Assembly (NCBI RefSeq): GCF_000208745.1
Contig: NC_030857.1
Coordinates: forward strand, 6,896,226-6,960,225
DNA: 64,000 nucleotides
Source of the DNA: Theobroma cacao
Lineage: Eukaryota > Streptophyta > Magnoliopsida > Malvales > Malvaceae
Direction of reading: 5' to 3'
Numbering within the stretch: the first letter of the stretch is position 1; each line of letters starts with the position of its first letter. This document shows positions 1-13,343 of the stretch, in pieces. The notes under the pieces are model-generated. The model did not search any database and was not told the DNA's origin. It worked only from the letters and a program-made list of their open reading frames with translations. Position numbers and translations under genes: made by a program.

Positions 1-1806
1 GTCTCATTTTCATTTTGTATAAAGTTAAAAAAAATCTAAATTGAATTTTGATTTTCATTAATTATAATTTTGTTTTCAAAATTACTTTTAACTTGAAATG
101 TGAGAAAAAAAATTGGATAAATTGGAGGTTGTCTTGAACTCTTTATTTATTATTAATCAATTTTAAGTTAAATTTTTATCTTAAAATTTTAATATAATAT
201 CTAAACATAATTCATATCATGCTATAAATTCATGATATTTACGCATAAGAAGAAATACACGTCTCTTAAATTAAGAGTATCTTTAACATATAAATATAAT
301 AAATATCTCTTCACTTATCATAAATTAATTTTATATATGTTAAGACTTGTTTTAAAAATTTAACAATGATTATAATTATAAATATATTTAAAAAAATTCA
401 ATTTTTTTTCAAAAAAATTATTAATAATTCTCGAATTGAAATCCAAATAAGAGTTGTTGTCAAATTTAAGCATAACAGAGTCACGTAGAAGCGAAGGTGA
501 TATACAAACAAAACACGTACAAAAGAAACTCCACGATTGAAACCAAAAGGTGTTAATTGCGTTGGCCGGTCATACACAAGAATGACTAAAGTTTGACATT
601 GAAAAAAATAAGTGGATCTAATTGGAGTTGTTCAACTGTCATATAGAGTACACGGAAATGTACAAAAACCGATGCCATTCCCACGTGTTGTCGTCATCCC
701 CAACACTTTACAAACTTTGAATTATTTTCATAGTTAAATAAATTTCAATGTTGAATATCAATTCCCGTGTCGTCGCATATAAACATATTATGCTCACATT
801 ATTTGTTGTCGGTAAATTAAAAACAAAATCTCTATTTATTCAAAAATAATAATCAAATACTTAATTTTATGCACTAAAATATACGCGGATGGAATTCTAA
901 ATCGGAATACTTAAAACTGAAATATTCTTCCTTTTTGGACTACTTGTGGTGGTATGAAAAAACTTAGCTTAAAGCTCTTCTCCAACTTGGGTGACTGTCA
1001 TTTTTATACCTTCCATCTTTAGTTCCCCACCAAACAAAAATACCCAATAGCTGATTTCCTGACATTTTCTTCCATTCGCAACCAGATTTGGTATTAGCTT
1101 TTGGGGCCTTTTAAGTTGTTTAGAGTTTCTCACTGTTGGATTCTTACTTTGACATTTATGCTCTTCGTTTAATTAAGGTGTAGATTACGATTACATCGAG
1201 ATTAATCAAAACCATTGTTAATTTATGGCGGCGTTTTTCTCCATTATTCCACTTTAATCTAAAGAGGTTTTCTAGGCTAATAAAAATAGAAAAATTTAAG
1301 GGCGTTTTTAGCTCTGAAAAATGTGTTATATTCTTGTTTCTGGTGGGTGGAGGGAGGGTGTGTGCTTCTATTTATAATATGTTTTTCGCTTCAGGTGTCG
1401 GTTGCATAAATTTACAAAAAGTATAATATTTTAAAATTTCTTTAACTGTGTTGAACTAAATAAAATTTTATAATTAACAGGTTCAATAATTATTATTAAT
1501 TAAAATTAAATAATCACTTAAGCGCCGATGTGATTAAAAATTTTATATAATAATAATCAATATTAGAAAGCTAAGGTCCCGATTGTCAACATGATGTATT
1601 AAGCCTACGAAAAGCAGCAAAGTTTTAGAAAAAGGGGTTTTCAAAGTCTTCATTTGATACAACGAAATACTAATATCTTGTAAATGGGTCCCTTCTGAAG
1701 TAGGGTTGGTGCTCTCCATTATTCTTCTCCAATGCAAACGACTATACATGACAATTACTTCCTCAAATTATTGCACTCACAAGTCACAAACAAGATAAAT
1801 TAAAGG

Positions 1807-1852
<46 letters not shown>

Positions 1853-2600
1853 GTTTCCCACGTGTCCTCTTCTTTTTCTTTTGTTTTGTCTTCCTTTCTT
1901 CCAGAAGGAAAATTTCGTATCTCTAATTAAGTCTGACATATGCCAAATTTGTTTGTGCTGATTTTGTTATTTATACTAATATTTAATTTAGGGATAAGAA
2001 AAAAAAAAGAAATTAATTCGTGTAGATTTTGACTGAATTTGAGGTTATTAAATCAATGTATGTCCAAGAAAAAGAAAGTTGTTATAATTAGACATAGGGT
2101 AGCTTTATATTTTATGATTTGAAAAACAAAAAATTCAAACTCTTTTCGTCTCTTTTGGTTTCTTTAAGCCTTTCTTGTGGGTTGGTGTCTCCCTGCCATG
2201 AAGCCTTGAAAATGAGATACATGCATCCTTTTTCTTTTCTCTCATAGTTTGAACTTTAAATATGTAACATTATTTAATTGTCAAGAGAAATGACTAGTTG
2301 TTCCTTTCACACTTTGAATTCTTCATGATGTTTAGGGTTGTTCATTAAAGATTATTAGAATTTTTAGATAAAAAAGAAAAGTTGTATTTAGACATGTTAA
2401 GAAATTAAAGACAACAATTAAAAATATCATTCCAAGCAATTTTTCTTCTCCTCATTCAACAAACTTTAATGGGTAAAATTATATATTTTAGAATGCATAT
2501 TTAATAATCATTTTACATGTATGTGTTAAATTTTATGTATAATTAATTTATTAAAATCTAGAGTTTATCATAGTATGAATTTAAAAATAATATTGACTGA
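1..2600. other. AT-rich intergenic DNA
   Basis: I see no coding exon here. The longest frames are short, AT-biased and lack splice context. An AT dinucleotide run sits at about 1807-1850. The stretch reads as ordinary plant spacer DNA. Confidence 0.6.
1807..1850. repeat. (AT)n microsatellite
   Basis: About 44 bases of nearly pure alternating A and T, broken by one C near the left end. Such tracts are common in plant spacers and vary in length between individuals. Confidence 0.9.
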
Positions 2601-2625
2601 ATTAATTGCTGAAATTCAATGTATT

Positions 2626-2754
2626 AAAGCAAATCAATGTGCGGATTGGATGACTACTCACCACGAGAATCTTTTCTTGGAATTACATATTATGGATTCT
2701 CCACCACCTAGTATTAGTGCAATTTTACTTACAGATAGTATGAGTATTTCTTAG
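2626..2754 (+). mobile_element. LINE RNase H C-terminal remnant
   Basis: A 42-codon open frame begins with KANQCADWM, continues through MDSPPPSIS and ends SMSIS before a TAG stop. This matches the usual end of the RNase H-like domain of plant non-LTR retrotransposons, where an EAN-x-CAD-x-LA motif is followed about 20 residues later by a PPP-containing tail. No reverse transcriptase is readable upstream, so this is a short dead remnant. The assignment rests on motif recognition, not on a search. Confidence 0.6.
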
Positions 2755-5652
2755 TCTAAAATGATGTATTGAGTTTTATTTTTTCCACTATATATATAAA
2801 AAAAAAAAACTTCTTCCTCATTTTCAGTTAACCCTTCTAACTCTCCAATAGATGAGAATCTTAATATTTCCAACTTAACCTTACCTTTATATAGTTCATC
2901 CTTAATCCTACTCATAAGATTTTTAAGGTTTTTTACGTTTTTAAACTCATGAGTCTAACCCACTTTATTAGATTTCTCCTTTAATCAATGAAACATTTAC
3001 CTTAAAAAAATCATATCATGGACTATAATATTATCCCTTTATTAAAACCGAATTAATTTAACTAGATTTTGATAAAATACAAAAAACAAATAATCTAATA
3101 ATATGAATTTCACTATTCATGATTAAAGAACGTATATTCTGATACAGAGTATATGATTAAGTTAGATTAAGTTAAGTTATCTTTTACTTTACTTGTATTT
3201 TAAAAAAGTTTAATCTCATATAGAAAAAGGAAGAAGACTCTCTTCTTTAGGACTAGTTATATAAAGCTTTTTTGGATTAATTGTTAAGCATATTCAAGTT
3301 GAGAATTAATAAAAAATATTTTATTTAATAAGTAAGAGTGTTTATTTTCTCTAGATTTTTTTTAAAAATAAGATATTTTAATATCTTTGATTTGCCTAAC
3401 CAAAGTGGGAGTTTGGTCAAAATTGGTGTTCACTTTAGTACTTTAGTGAGGTTTTTAACCTCAACGCATTTAGTGTCTTCACAAAGTCCCGACGTCATGT
3501 TCTTTTTTAGTAAGAACACGTACTTTTCATGTTAAAATTGAGTCAATTGACTAAAACTTAAAGATTCATTACAAAAAGAAAAATAATAAGAATATAAGTT
3601 TTTTTTTTTGGGAATAAATAAGAATATAAGTCTCACCTTTATTCATTTTTGCAATCAACCAGTGGATATGTACGAAATAAAGTCATCCTTATCCTCTAAT
3701 ATTAATTATTGGCATAAATCGACTCTTATCCTTTGGTTCCTCCCCAGCCAGAAAATCCAAAAATAATAATAAAAAAAGGGCGAAAAGGCAAAATAACACA
3801 GCACTTGACAATGAAATCCAATATTAAAACGACGAGATGTGGCAAAAATGTTGTTGGAGAACATGTTTCCAAGGATGTTAAAATGCACTGAATTGGAAGA
3901 ATTTTGACACATTTTAAAGACAGGTAAAACAACACAAGTGGACATGCGCATGCATTATTCTTCTTTTATATGAAGTAGACTATTATAAAAAGCTGTAAAG
4001 TACTATAAGAAATTATTGAATTCTCTTCAGCTGGGTATCGATCCTGAACTTATTTCTTAATTTTATAATTCAGAAGATATACATGATCTTCATATTGTAA
4101 ATTTGGGGGAAATCTTGTGTATTGGATCCAATTCAAACTTTCTACAAGTCTCATAATTGATTATATTACTTTATAGAATAACTCTAATTAGATATTACAG
4201 TCTAACTAGTGAGAAATATTATAATAAAATTCTAACTAGATAATTTGTATAATTAAATTAAAAAAAAAATCTCTTTAAACGCTTCAATAACCTTTGAATG
4301 CAATACATAGACTTTAGCTAAGAGCAAGAATGAATGGTTGCCATATACGTACTATATATTCCCTAAAACATGTGATAAACAGTAGCCAGAGGATATGAAA
4401 TGGGGGCATTTACCATCCATAAATTCTCAACTGCTAGTTGCAACTTGAAACAAATTTGAAAAAAAAAATAACAATTATAGTGGAAATGTGGGGGAGAGAG
4501 GAAACAAGAAAATTGCTTATGAGATTTTACTCTTTTTGATTGGTATATATGTAAAAGTCAAGTGCCGTAATGAAAGTTAAATGGATTAGGACCAACACCA
4601 TTTTTTTTTGTAAATTTTCGAGGATTGATTTTGTAAATCTCTTCCCCAAACCAATTGAAGGCGACATGACCTTGCTATAATTGGAAGAAGTGGGATGGCC
4701 ACTACATTGGAGACATGTGAAAACATGTGTCATTCAAATGAATATAATAAAGAAAACACTTGGATATTTGATTAGCATGTGAGACTTGTAATAATTAGTA
4801 GAAGGTTTTCAATCCGAATTTTGTGAAGGAGAGGTTATGAATTTGAATGAAAAGATGGTTATGTTTTTCAAGATTTAAAACCCAAAATTAATCTTTTCTT
4901 GTTCTTATCCTTGAGGAAACTACTCCTCGTATATTGCATAATTGGGCAATGCCTGACAAAAAGGGAACTCATAAAACTAGTCTATCCAAAAATATAATGG
5001 ATTGGAGAAGGATTTGAAGAGTTCTACAAAGGGCACTTTAACTGAGTACTATTCAGTACTACAAAGATGCTAGGGAAGCATCTTAACTGAGTACTATTCA
5101 CTGTATAATAAAAAAGAATTTTGAATATGTATAAGTATGTATTTACTATTGAATTAAATGTTTGGATATATAAGTTTGGATGCTGATTTACTCAGTTTTG
5201 TATATCAAGAATATTATAGCAATCTTAAGCTTAAATTGTCTGCTTAACTAAGGAAAATATTTTCTGCCTTGTCACTTATAGACCCAAGTAACCACACACC
5301 AAACCATCTTTGACAAAACTTGGAAAAAAAAATTCGATGAGAAAAGAGTCATCCCAAAGATTCTAAAGAAGTCATATAGCAATCAAAATGAGCATTTTGT
5401 TTCCATGACAAGGATAGCCTCAAAGTCTTTTTGATCCCCTCATTTGGACTTAATTAAGATCAACTCGTTGGTGCTTTTCAAGGGCCTTCAAGAAGTGTGG
5501 GACAAGCACTTCAATTATTCTAATTGTGCTTTCCGCAGAGATAGACAAGCCATGCTTCGCCTTTAAGAAAAAAATAATAGCCAAATATTCAACAATTTCA
5601 GCTCTACCTAAAACACATTTTTGACTAGTGCATTTTCAAGTTGATTTATATA
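2755..5652. other. Intergenic DNA, no gene seen
   Basis: AT-rich spacer. The frames of 60 to 80 codons near 3.3, 3.7 and 4.5 kb have no recognizable motif, no splice partners and no promoter context, so I treat them as chance. Confidence 0.55.
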
Positions 5653-5942
5653 GGTTAAATTATGTAATTAGTTTATGTACTTTATAAAAAATATATAAAT
5701 TTAGTTTTTATTAATTTCTTATCGTAAAAAAATTACAATAGAATAGAAGTAAGCAAAAATAATTTAATTGTAAATTGAATCCTTGTATTGTAATTATCGT
5801 AGTAGAGAAGTAAACGAAAATAATCATAGTTATTACCAGCAATTGATTTGTAGTATAAAGATTCAATTTATATAAATTGTTATATAAAGATTAAATTTAT
5901 ATTTTTTTAATAGAGAATAAAGATTAATTGTATAATTTGACC
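5653..5942. mobile_element. Small non-autonomous element, Mutator-like, 9-bp TSD
   Basis: The left end reads GGTTAAATTATGTAATTAG and the right end, reverse-complemented, reads GGTCAAATTATACAATTAA, giving imperfect terminal inverted repeats of about 20 bp. Flanks at 5644-5652 (atttatata) and 5943-5951 (gtttatata) agree at 8 of 9 positions, as a 9-bp target-site duplication would. A 9-bp duplication is typical of Mutator-like elements. At 290 bp with no open frame it is a MITE. The superfamily call is inference from the duplication length. Confidence 0.55.
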
Positions 5943-8900
5943 GTTTATATATGATTTAAATATTTTTCTCACTCTCTTTTGAAAAAAAAATGAAACAAAT
6001 CTTAACTCAAGTAAATATTGTACTAGTCGCCCTCTCTCCTTCTCATAAAGTTATTCGACATTTTATCAGCATCATAATTATTGACCATCTTTGAAAGAAT
6101 CCGATGTTGAAATTGGGAGTTTTGCTTCTTTTCATCTTCTTCCAATTTGATGGGTTTTGCTTACAAGTTAAAAGGATGAAGTTTGAAATAACTTTGCTAA
6201 TTATTCCATGTCATTCTCATTATATCCAGTTTCATAATGTTGAAAGAAAATGAAATATACCTAATTTGAAAGTACATAAAAATAGTTCCAACATTAGCTA
6301 GGGTTTTGAAAGAAAATTATTCTATGTCATTATCATAATTAGGTAGCTAAATTATATATATCTTTGAAATTGAGAATTAAACTAAAGTATAATTATAAGC
6401 TTAATGCATTGTCTTGAGCTTTGATTATGAGTTCATTTCCTATTTCAGCTAAAGGGATAATGCCTGCTCAATAATTGAAAATCCAAATTAAGTTTCACCA
6501 TCCATTTAATTTTGAGTTTGAAATTTCAAATCCATCTAATTACATGGTTATTGTTTAATTTTGTCTTTTTTTACTCAGGTCTTTATACCTTTGGGGAATG
6601 ATGCACCATCTAACTTTGCATAGAATTGCAATAATTCATCAATTACTTTCATTAAACCATAAATAGTTTTTTAGTTTGGCCTAACTACTTAGGTGCCTAC
6701 ATCACCTGCAAAAAATGGTCTTGAAAATCAAACAACATTAGCTTTTTCTAGGGATAACAAGAGGGATTCCATTGCTTGCAGAGTTGAGACTTTCCAAGCT
6801 TCATTTCTTGGAAAGATTAGGGAGAATATAGAATAAAGAAACATCTCTATCACATTTGTTTTCATCTAGAAATTAATAAGATATTTCTGTGTATGAGGCT
6901 AGCTCTTGTTTAATTTTTTGGCATATATGAAATCGTAGAACACATGGTGTTGAAGTCACCAATCATGTGGCTATACATGTTCATATTGAGCTTCAATAAT
7001 TGCTCTCTTACCATATTTTAGTGTTTTTCCATTTGGAAAGAAAGAAAGAGGAGTTGAACTTTGAACGAAATAATTGAACTATATCAAAGGCTAATATTAA
7101 TTAAGTCAAATTTAGATTAATTAATTGTTACACCATATAACAAGGTTTTATAAAAATACAAATTCTCAAAAGGTCTGCTGTATTTTTTAATATTGTTTTT
7201 AGGTCCAATTAATTACAGCATATAGAGTAGTAGGAGGCAAGTTTTTTAGAATAAATTACACTGTTAATCAATAACCTTATGTCCATTTTCATTTAATCAT
7301 TAAGCTTTAATTTATACCATTGAAGTCACGAAATGAAATTTTTTAAAATTAATCACAAATAGATATGGATATATATGAAAAAAAAAGTATGATGTAAGCC
7401 GAGGTACCCAGTAAAATTAAAACAACTGTAAGAACCTAAGCAACAAATGCCACCTATGAAGAAAAGCCAAACAGAATTATTGGTGTTGCTAGTTTTATGT
7501 TTTGGGTGTGATTTAATTATGATTTCAGTGCTAAATGATTTTCTTTGACTTTGTTTTGTTTTGTAAAGTGTTTAGATAGTCCCTTACTCGGATGCTGGTT
7601 TGCGGTCTATCCAAATTTAGCGTGATCTGATTATGTATCAATTTTTTGATAAATAAAAAAATAATCTATTTGATCGATACTAAAAAAGAAAATTCATTAC
7701 AAAATATTTTAACAAAGTTGAAGAAAAAAAATATTTTTAATAACATTGCAGAGTGTAATGCAATCTGATTGCATTATAATTTTACATTACAGTGATTTAT
7801 TGTAAAACAAACACTATAATATAATTTAATTATACACATAATAAGAAATATGCTTTCACTTTCTCTCGTACTAAACACGACCAACTAGTATTTCTGAATT
7901 GTCAAAACCAGAGCCACTTAATTCACTTAGCAGCTCCATGATGTTGAGGTAGCAAAAGTGCTTGATGAGAATTGTATCTAATTCTATATATCAAGAGTTG
8001 AAGATTCTTGAAGGTAGCAAATAAATGTCGAAACTTGGAAATGATCTTGAAGAACCGTCTCTCTAAATTATCTTCGAGTCGTAATCAAACATTTTCGATT
8101 GAATTTCACCACTTAGTGGAGCAGTCAAAGCTGGCACCCTAGCTACATATCAATCTCTAATGCTTGTGCTGAGATACTTCTATTGATCCATCTCTACCAT
8201 GGCAACAGCTGGAAAGTGGTTCTATGGGTACATGTGGAAGGTCACATCACATTCAACAAGTGAACAAATTGAACCTTTTTTTTTTCAAATTAAAATGACA
8301 AGATTTCTTTTGGAATAAATTATGGATTGAAACTTCAATTACACAGTAATCACGCACTAAAAAAGGGTTAATGGATTCGTAATAATGGAATCCCCATGAT
8401 CGGGCAAACGATTCTCAACGTGTGGGCGATTGATATTTGCCACTTGTTTCGACAAAACGAATTGTCTACATTCAACTAATTAATTAACTTTTGGCCTATA
8501 AAATCTAATTAATAGGTGTTCCTTTATAGATAAATTAATAAATAGTGATTAGCATCTACAATTACAAACCCATTTAAAATTTAGTGAGACTACTGAAAAT
8601 TTTCTAAATACATGATAGATATTAATAAAAGACACTTTTGTTCCTCTTATTTGTCCATCACTTGACTTTACACAATTTAATTCATAAATTCAATGTAAAT
8701 TTTACCAATTTATTAGTGAATCAATCAATGTGCAAATAAGAAAGTTTCATCAGTTTGGGTCAAAGTTGAGAGGGAAAATAGCATTTTCACACGAGTGACT
8801 ATTCTATTGTAAAATTTGCATCCATGGCATTTCCCTTTTTAACAAGTCTTTTTGCTTTCTCAATTTTGAATCCTTGGTGAAATCAAAATTTCAATCCTTG

Positions 8901-9540
8901 TTAAAACTAATAATTAAAGTTTTATTGCTAATTAATTAACTGACAAAATTTTATAGGAATGGTAGGGTGTGTACGTGACTATATGGGGTAAGGTTCATAA
9001 AATGTCGGCACATCCATTCAAAACCACAAAGGGGGCATCTTGCTAAAGAGAATCTAATTACATAAAAATGACTGGGGGTAAATATCAAGGAGAGAGTGTC
9101 CTATTTTCCCAAGAAGGGGAAAAAGAAAGAAAATGAATTCAAAGATACCCTCTCTCCCTAAGGGTTAAAACCCTTTCTTTCTTCCTCATTCATTGGGAAC
9201 TAAAGACAGGAATTAGATACTGATTGTCCACCCACGAATGGCAGTATTTTTTTCTTCTTTTCTTTTTTGGTTGTTGGCTGAGAGGATATATGTGAGTGGT
9301 CGAGCCATGTTAAGATTATCATAAGGAAAGCATTTGACTGTCATTAATACAAATATATTTCAATGCAATTACTTATATACTCCATTCAATTTTTTGGGAT
9401 CATGAATAAATGAATAATGAAGGAACCTTATTCCCCTTCAATAAGGATGGAGGGGAAGCAATAACCGAGAGCATTTTGAATCAGAGGTGGTCCTTTAAAG
9501 AGATAGATTAAATTATTATTTTTACAAGCGCAAGCACTCC
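5943..9540. other. Intergenic DNA, no gene seen
   Basis: AT-rich spacer with no exon-like open frame. A slightly more GC-balanced patch at about 8080-8260 shows no readable protein on either strand. Confidence 0.5.
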
Positions 9541-9544
9541 CCTT

Positions 9545-9690
9545 CCACTATATAAACAACCCAAATTTCATCACAGACATGCACAACAAAAACTTAGTAC
9601 AATTTCCCCCCTCTTCTATTTCTTGTGACAACACTTCTTGTTACATCAAACCCATAGAGGAGAGGGTCTCTGAGGGACAAAAATGAAGGT
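9545..9690 (+). promoter_or_regulatory. Candidate promoter and short first exon
   Basis: A TATA box (ctatataaac) lies at about 9548-9556. About 30 bases on begins a CA- and CT-rich, leader-like stretch, ending in an ATG at 9683 followed after one codon by a strong donor (AAG then GTATG). This looks like the start of a transcription unit: core promoter, leader and a two-codon first coding exon. I could not find a matching next exon before the permease at 11292, which has its own TATA box. It could be an alternative distal promoter of that gene, a small-peptide or noncoding RNA gene, or a relic. Confidence 0.3.
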
Positions 9691-10499
9691 ATGAATGCTA
9701 CCATTTTCTTTTTTGAGTAATATAAAAGTTTAGTTATCATGTTATTTTGTTCATTAAATAAAGGATTAATTTCTTTGTGCATGCATGTAACTCTAATTAA
9801 AGAATTTATATTTTAATTTTTTTTTAAAAATGAAAAATAGAGGATACGAATCATATTTTTTTTTTAAAAAAGTAAACACCAACAAATAAACTAAATGTTT
9901 GTATTTATATCTATAATTTATTAAAATAGCTTGCATGTGCATCTCCCGTTAAGGGCATTGGTAGGTGTAATAAAGACACTTTATTCTTGTGGAGAAGAAA
10001 AACCTCCGCTGCAACTCAGATTCATGCTTGCTGCTTAGAAACAATCAAATCAACATATACTCTTCCAAAAATTTTTGCACTCCAACTTATTCAGGTTTCT
10101 AATTTGTTTATTAAATACTCCAAGTATGTTTTGTACATAAACAAGGTTTCGAAAACAATTGATTCTCGACTTTACCCAACAAACAACAAACTTGTTCCAA
10201 AAAAAAAAAACTTTTACCCAACAAACAATACAAACAAACAGCATTTATGGTAAAATATCGTCATCTTTTCTAGATAAAGAGATTGATAATGGAGAAGAGA
10301 CAGGAAAGAAGAAGGGTGGGTGAGAAATTTACAACCATTTGCTAGTAAGAATATATAGTTAATTAAGCTTGCCCGAAGATTTTTTCTTTTATATCCTACT
10401 ATGGTACTAATTAGCAGAGCAAAAAGCTGGTTAGCGACAGGAGTCTTGGAAGTATAATTACTAGTTTGTACAAAAGTACAACTGCTACATGTTTAAATA

Positions 10500-10900
10500 T
10501 GAAGCGACCCGACCTAAAACACTGAGTCAGAGACTTTCTGTATTGGATTATGGACTGCTACAAGAAACAAGAAAGTGCAGTTATGTCTGACTGTTGAAAT
10601 TTTACAAGGAGCGTTGTAGCTCGTAGGCAAAAAGTGCTATACCATCTGGTGGGGTAGCCCCAGATTGGTTGGAAGGATTTGCGATATTTCCTGAATTTCA
10701 TAAACACGAAAAGAGAGACAGATCGGCTATGCTTATGCCATGTGAGTGGCTCGGGGCCAAGGTATGGTGGGGAGGGCGTTTGACATAAAACGCGTAGCCT
10801 TATGTCTTTTGGACCACGTGCTACTTTCTGCACCTTTCTTCCAACCCCCGGCAGTTATATATACACTCCACCCCAGTTCCTCATTCTGCACCCCAAATTC
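10500..10900 (+). promoter_or_regulatory. Core promoter of the AAP gene
   Basis: A TATATATA box lies at about 10856-10863, preceded at 10815-10820 by a G-box (CACGTG) and at 10523-10529 by a TGAGTCA site. Both are classic bZIP binding sequences, and TGAGTCA resembles the GCN4 site tied to nitrogen and amino acid response. Initiation would be expected near 10890-10900, giving a leader of about 400 nt to the ATG at 11292. Whether the leader is spliced is unclear. Confidence 0.5.
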
Positions 10901-11291
10901 AATTCTACTGCCTACTCTTCTTTCATAGCTATCCATCTCTTGAAAGACACTTCCCCGGGAGAAGAAAAAAAAACTGCCCTGTTGTCTTTTTTGAAGCACT
11001 AAATCTATTTGGGTTTTTGTGACAATTGGGAGGTGTGAAAATCTCAGTGTTAGTAACGGCAGGCACTGCTAGACATACAGCCGAACTAAACCTTGATACA
11101 TCAGAAGTCAGAGACCCACCAGCCTTAACTCTCTTAAATTCTGCTTCTGTGTTATGATAAATTTTTGGCTAGACAGTGCGCACAAACTTTGAGAGTAGAT
11201 TTTACAAGGCAACAATACTAGTAGAAGCTTTTCGTTTATCAGAAAGGAAAAACCCGCTTATTATTTTGTTGATTTCTTTCTTCAACAAAAG

Positions 11292-13343
11292 ATGGCAGAG
11301 AACGGTGCTGGAAAGAACCACCTTCAACACAACCAAGTTTTTGACCTCTCCATTGATGTGCTTCCTCAAGGCGGCTCCAAATGCTTTGATGAAGATGGTC
11401 GTCTCAAGCGAACTGGTAAGTTCCAGGAATTTTTTGACAAGATTCTTTTGCTTCTCTGTTGCTTTTGTTGAAAAAAGTAAATTCATTCTACTTTTGATAA
11501 AGTTCAAAAGAGGGAGGAAAAAGAAAACAAGTAGAGTATTCACTAAACACTGTGCATTACTGTTTTTCCTTTGCCAGGAACTGTATGGACCGCAAGTGCT
11601 CATATTATTACAGCTGTGATTGGTTCTGGTGTCCTATCCCTGGCTTGGGCCACTGCTCAGCTTGGATGGGTTGCTGGTCCAGCCGTGATGTTTTTGTTCT
11701 CTTTCGTAACTTACTACACCTCTACTCTTCTTGCTGCCTGTTACCGCTCTGGTGACCCTATCAATGGCAAGAGAAATTACACTTACATGGATGCTGTCCG
11801 ATCGAATCTTGGTAAATTAAATTAACCTTTCAATTGCATTAGCAAATGGGGTTCTTCTAAAACTCTTAAAAGTTAATGCCTTTGTTCTTTTTTGTGTTTG
11901 CAGGTGGGTTTAAAGTCAAGATATGCGGGTGGGTTCAATACTTGAACCTTTTTGGAGTTGCCATTGGATACACAATTGCATCATCAATCAGCATGATGTG
12001 AGTTTCCAACTTCAGATTTTTATTTTATAGAAGAATCCAATGACATTTGCTTTCTTGTTTAGTTGTTTATGGATTTGTTTGAGCTAACAGATTTTTTTTC
12101 TGGTTTTGATATAACAGGGCTATCAAAAGGTCTAATTGCTTCCATGCCAGCGGTGGCAAAAATCCATGCCACTTGAATAGCAACCCTTATATGATTGCTT
12201 TTGGTATTGTTGAAATCATTTTCTCTCAAATTCCTGGCTTTGATCAATTATGGTGGCTCTCCATTGTTGCTGCTGTCATGTCCTTCACTTACTCAACAAT
12301 TGGACTCGGTCTTGGAATTGCTAAAGTAGCAGGTAATAACAGCTTTCTCAGAAACTTCAAATGCGTTTTAATCTTGAGATAATTTTTGGAAAATAAATTT
12401 GGTATAAGAAACTGATTTAAGGTGTTTTTGTTTGGTTAATTTATCAGAAACTGGAAAAGTTAGGGGAAGCCTGACCGGAATAAGTGTTGGAACCGTTACT
12501 CAAACCCAAAAGATATGGAGGAGCTTCCAGGCACTTGGAGACATAGCTTTTGCCTATTCTTACTCCCTCATCCTCATTGAAATTCAGGTATTTAATTTCT
12601 TTCTGTCAGTCTAGTTAATCTAACACAAAATGACTTGTTAACTTGATAGAACCATAGAACTTGTACTTAACAATATGATATTTTTACAGGACACACTCAA
12701 GGCTCCACCATCAGAATCCAAGACAATGAAAAAGGCATCTTTGATAAGTGTTGCAGTGACAACCCTCTTCTACATGTTGTGTGGTTGCATGGGCTATGCT
12801 GCTTTTGGAGACTTGTCCCCTGGAAACCTTCTCACTGGTTTTGGATTCTATAACCCATTCTGGCTTCTTGACATTGCTAATGCTGCCATTGTAATTCACC
12901 TCGTCGGTGCGTACCAAGTTTACTGCCAACCCCTTTTTGCCTTCATTGAGAAAAAAGCAGCAGAAAAGTTCCCAGATAGTGAGTTCATCACCAAAGATAT
13001 CAAGATCTCTATCCCAGGCTTCCGCGCCTACAATCTCAACCTCTTCCGATTGGTTTGGAGGACACTATTTGTGATCTCAACAACTTTGATCTCTATGCTT
13101 CTTCCCTTCTTTAATGATATTGTCGGACTCCTTGGGGCTCTTGGATTCTGGCCCCTCACAGTTTACTTCCCAGTTGAGATGTACATTTCAAAGAAGAAGA
13201 TACCAAAGTGGAGCACAAGATGGCTCTGCCTCCAAATCCTCAGCATTGCTTGCCTTATTATCACTATAGCCGCAGCTGCCGGTTCTATCGCAGGGGTTGT
13301 TCTTGATCTCAAGTCATATAAGCCCTTCTCGACCGATTACTAG
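11292..13343 (+). CDS. AAP3: Amino acid permease, AAP family (AAP3-like)
   Basis: Proton-coupled amino acid importer of the plasma membrane (AAAP superfamily), used for phloem and xylem loading and uptake. Six coding exons: 11292-11415, 11578-11811, 11904-11997, 12118-12332, 12448-12587 and 12690-13343. They total 1461 nt for 486 residues, the usual family length. The hydrophilic N-terminus leads into the typical first membrane segment ([20 protein letters not shown]); about eleven membrane helices follow, with the conserved AFGD and NLLTGFGFY region in exon 6 and the FPVEMYI segment near the end. The ATG was chosen because it opens the standard MAENG-like N-terminus in a long leader. All donors and acceptors are GT/AG and phases agree. 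The clade is AAP2/3/4/5; naming it AAP3 leans on recalled Arabidopsis gene order and is less certain than the family. Confidence 0.95.

Noticed and set aside
11202..11619. 147- and 133-codon frames over the AAP start
   Set aside because: They run across exon 1, intron 1 and part of exon 2 in wrong frames. The spliced permease reading explains the DNA.
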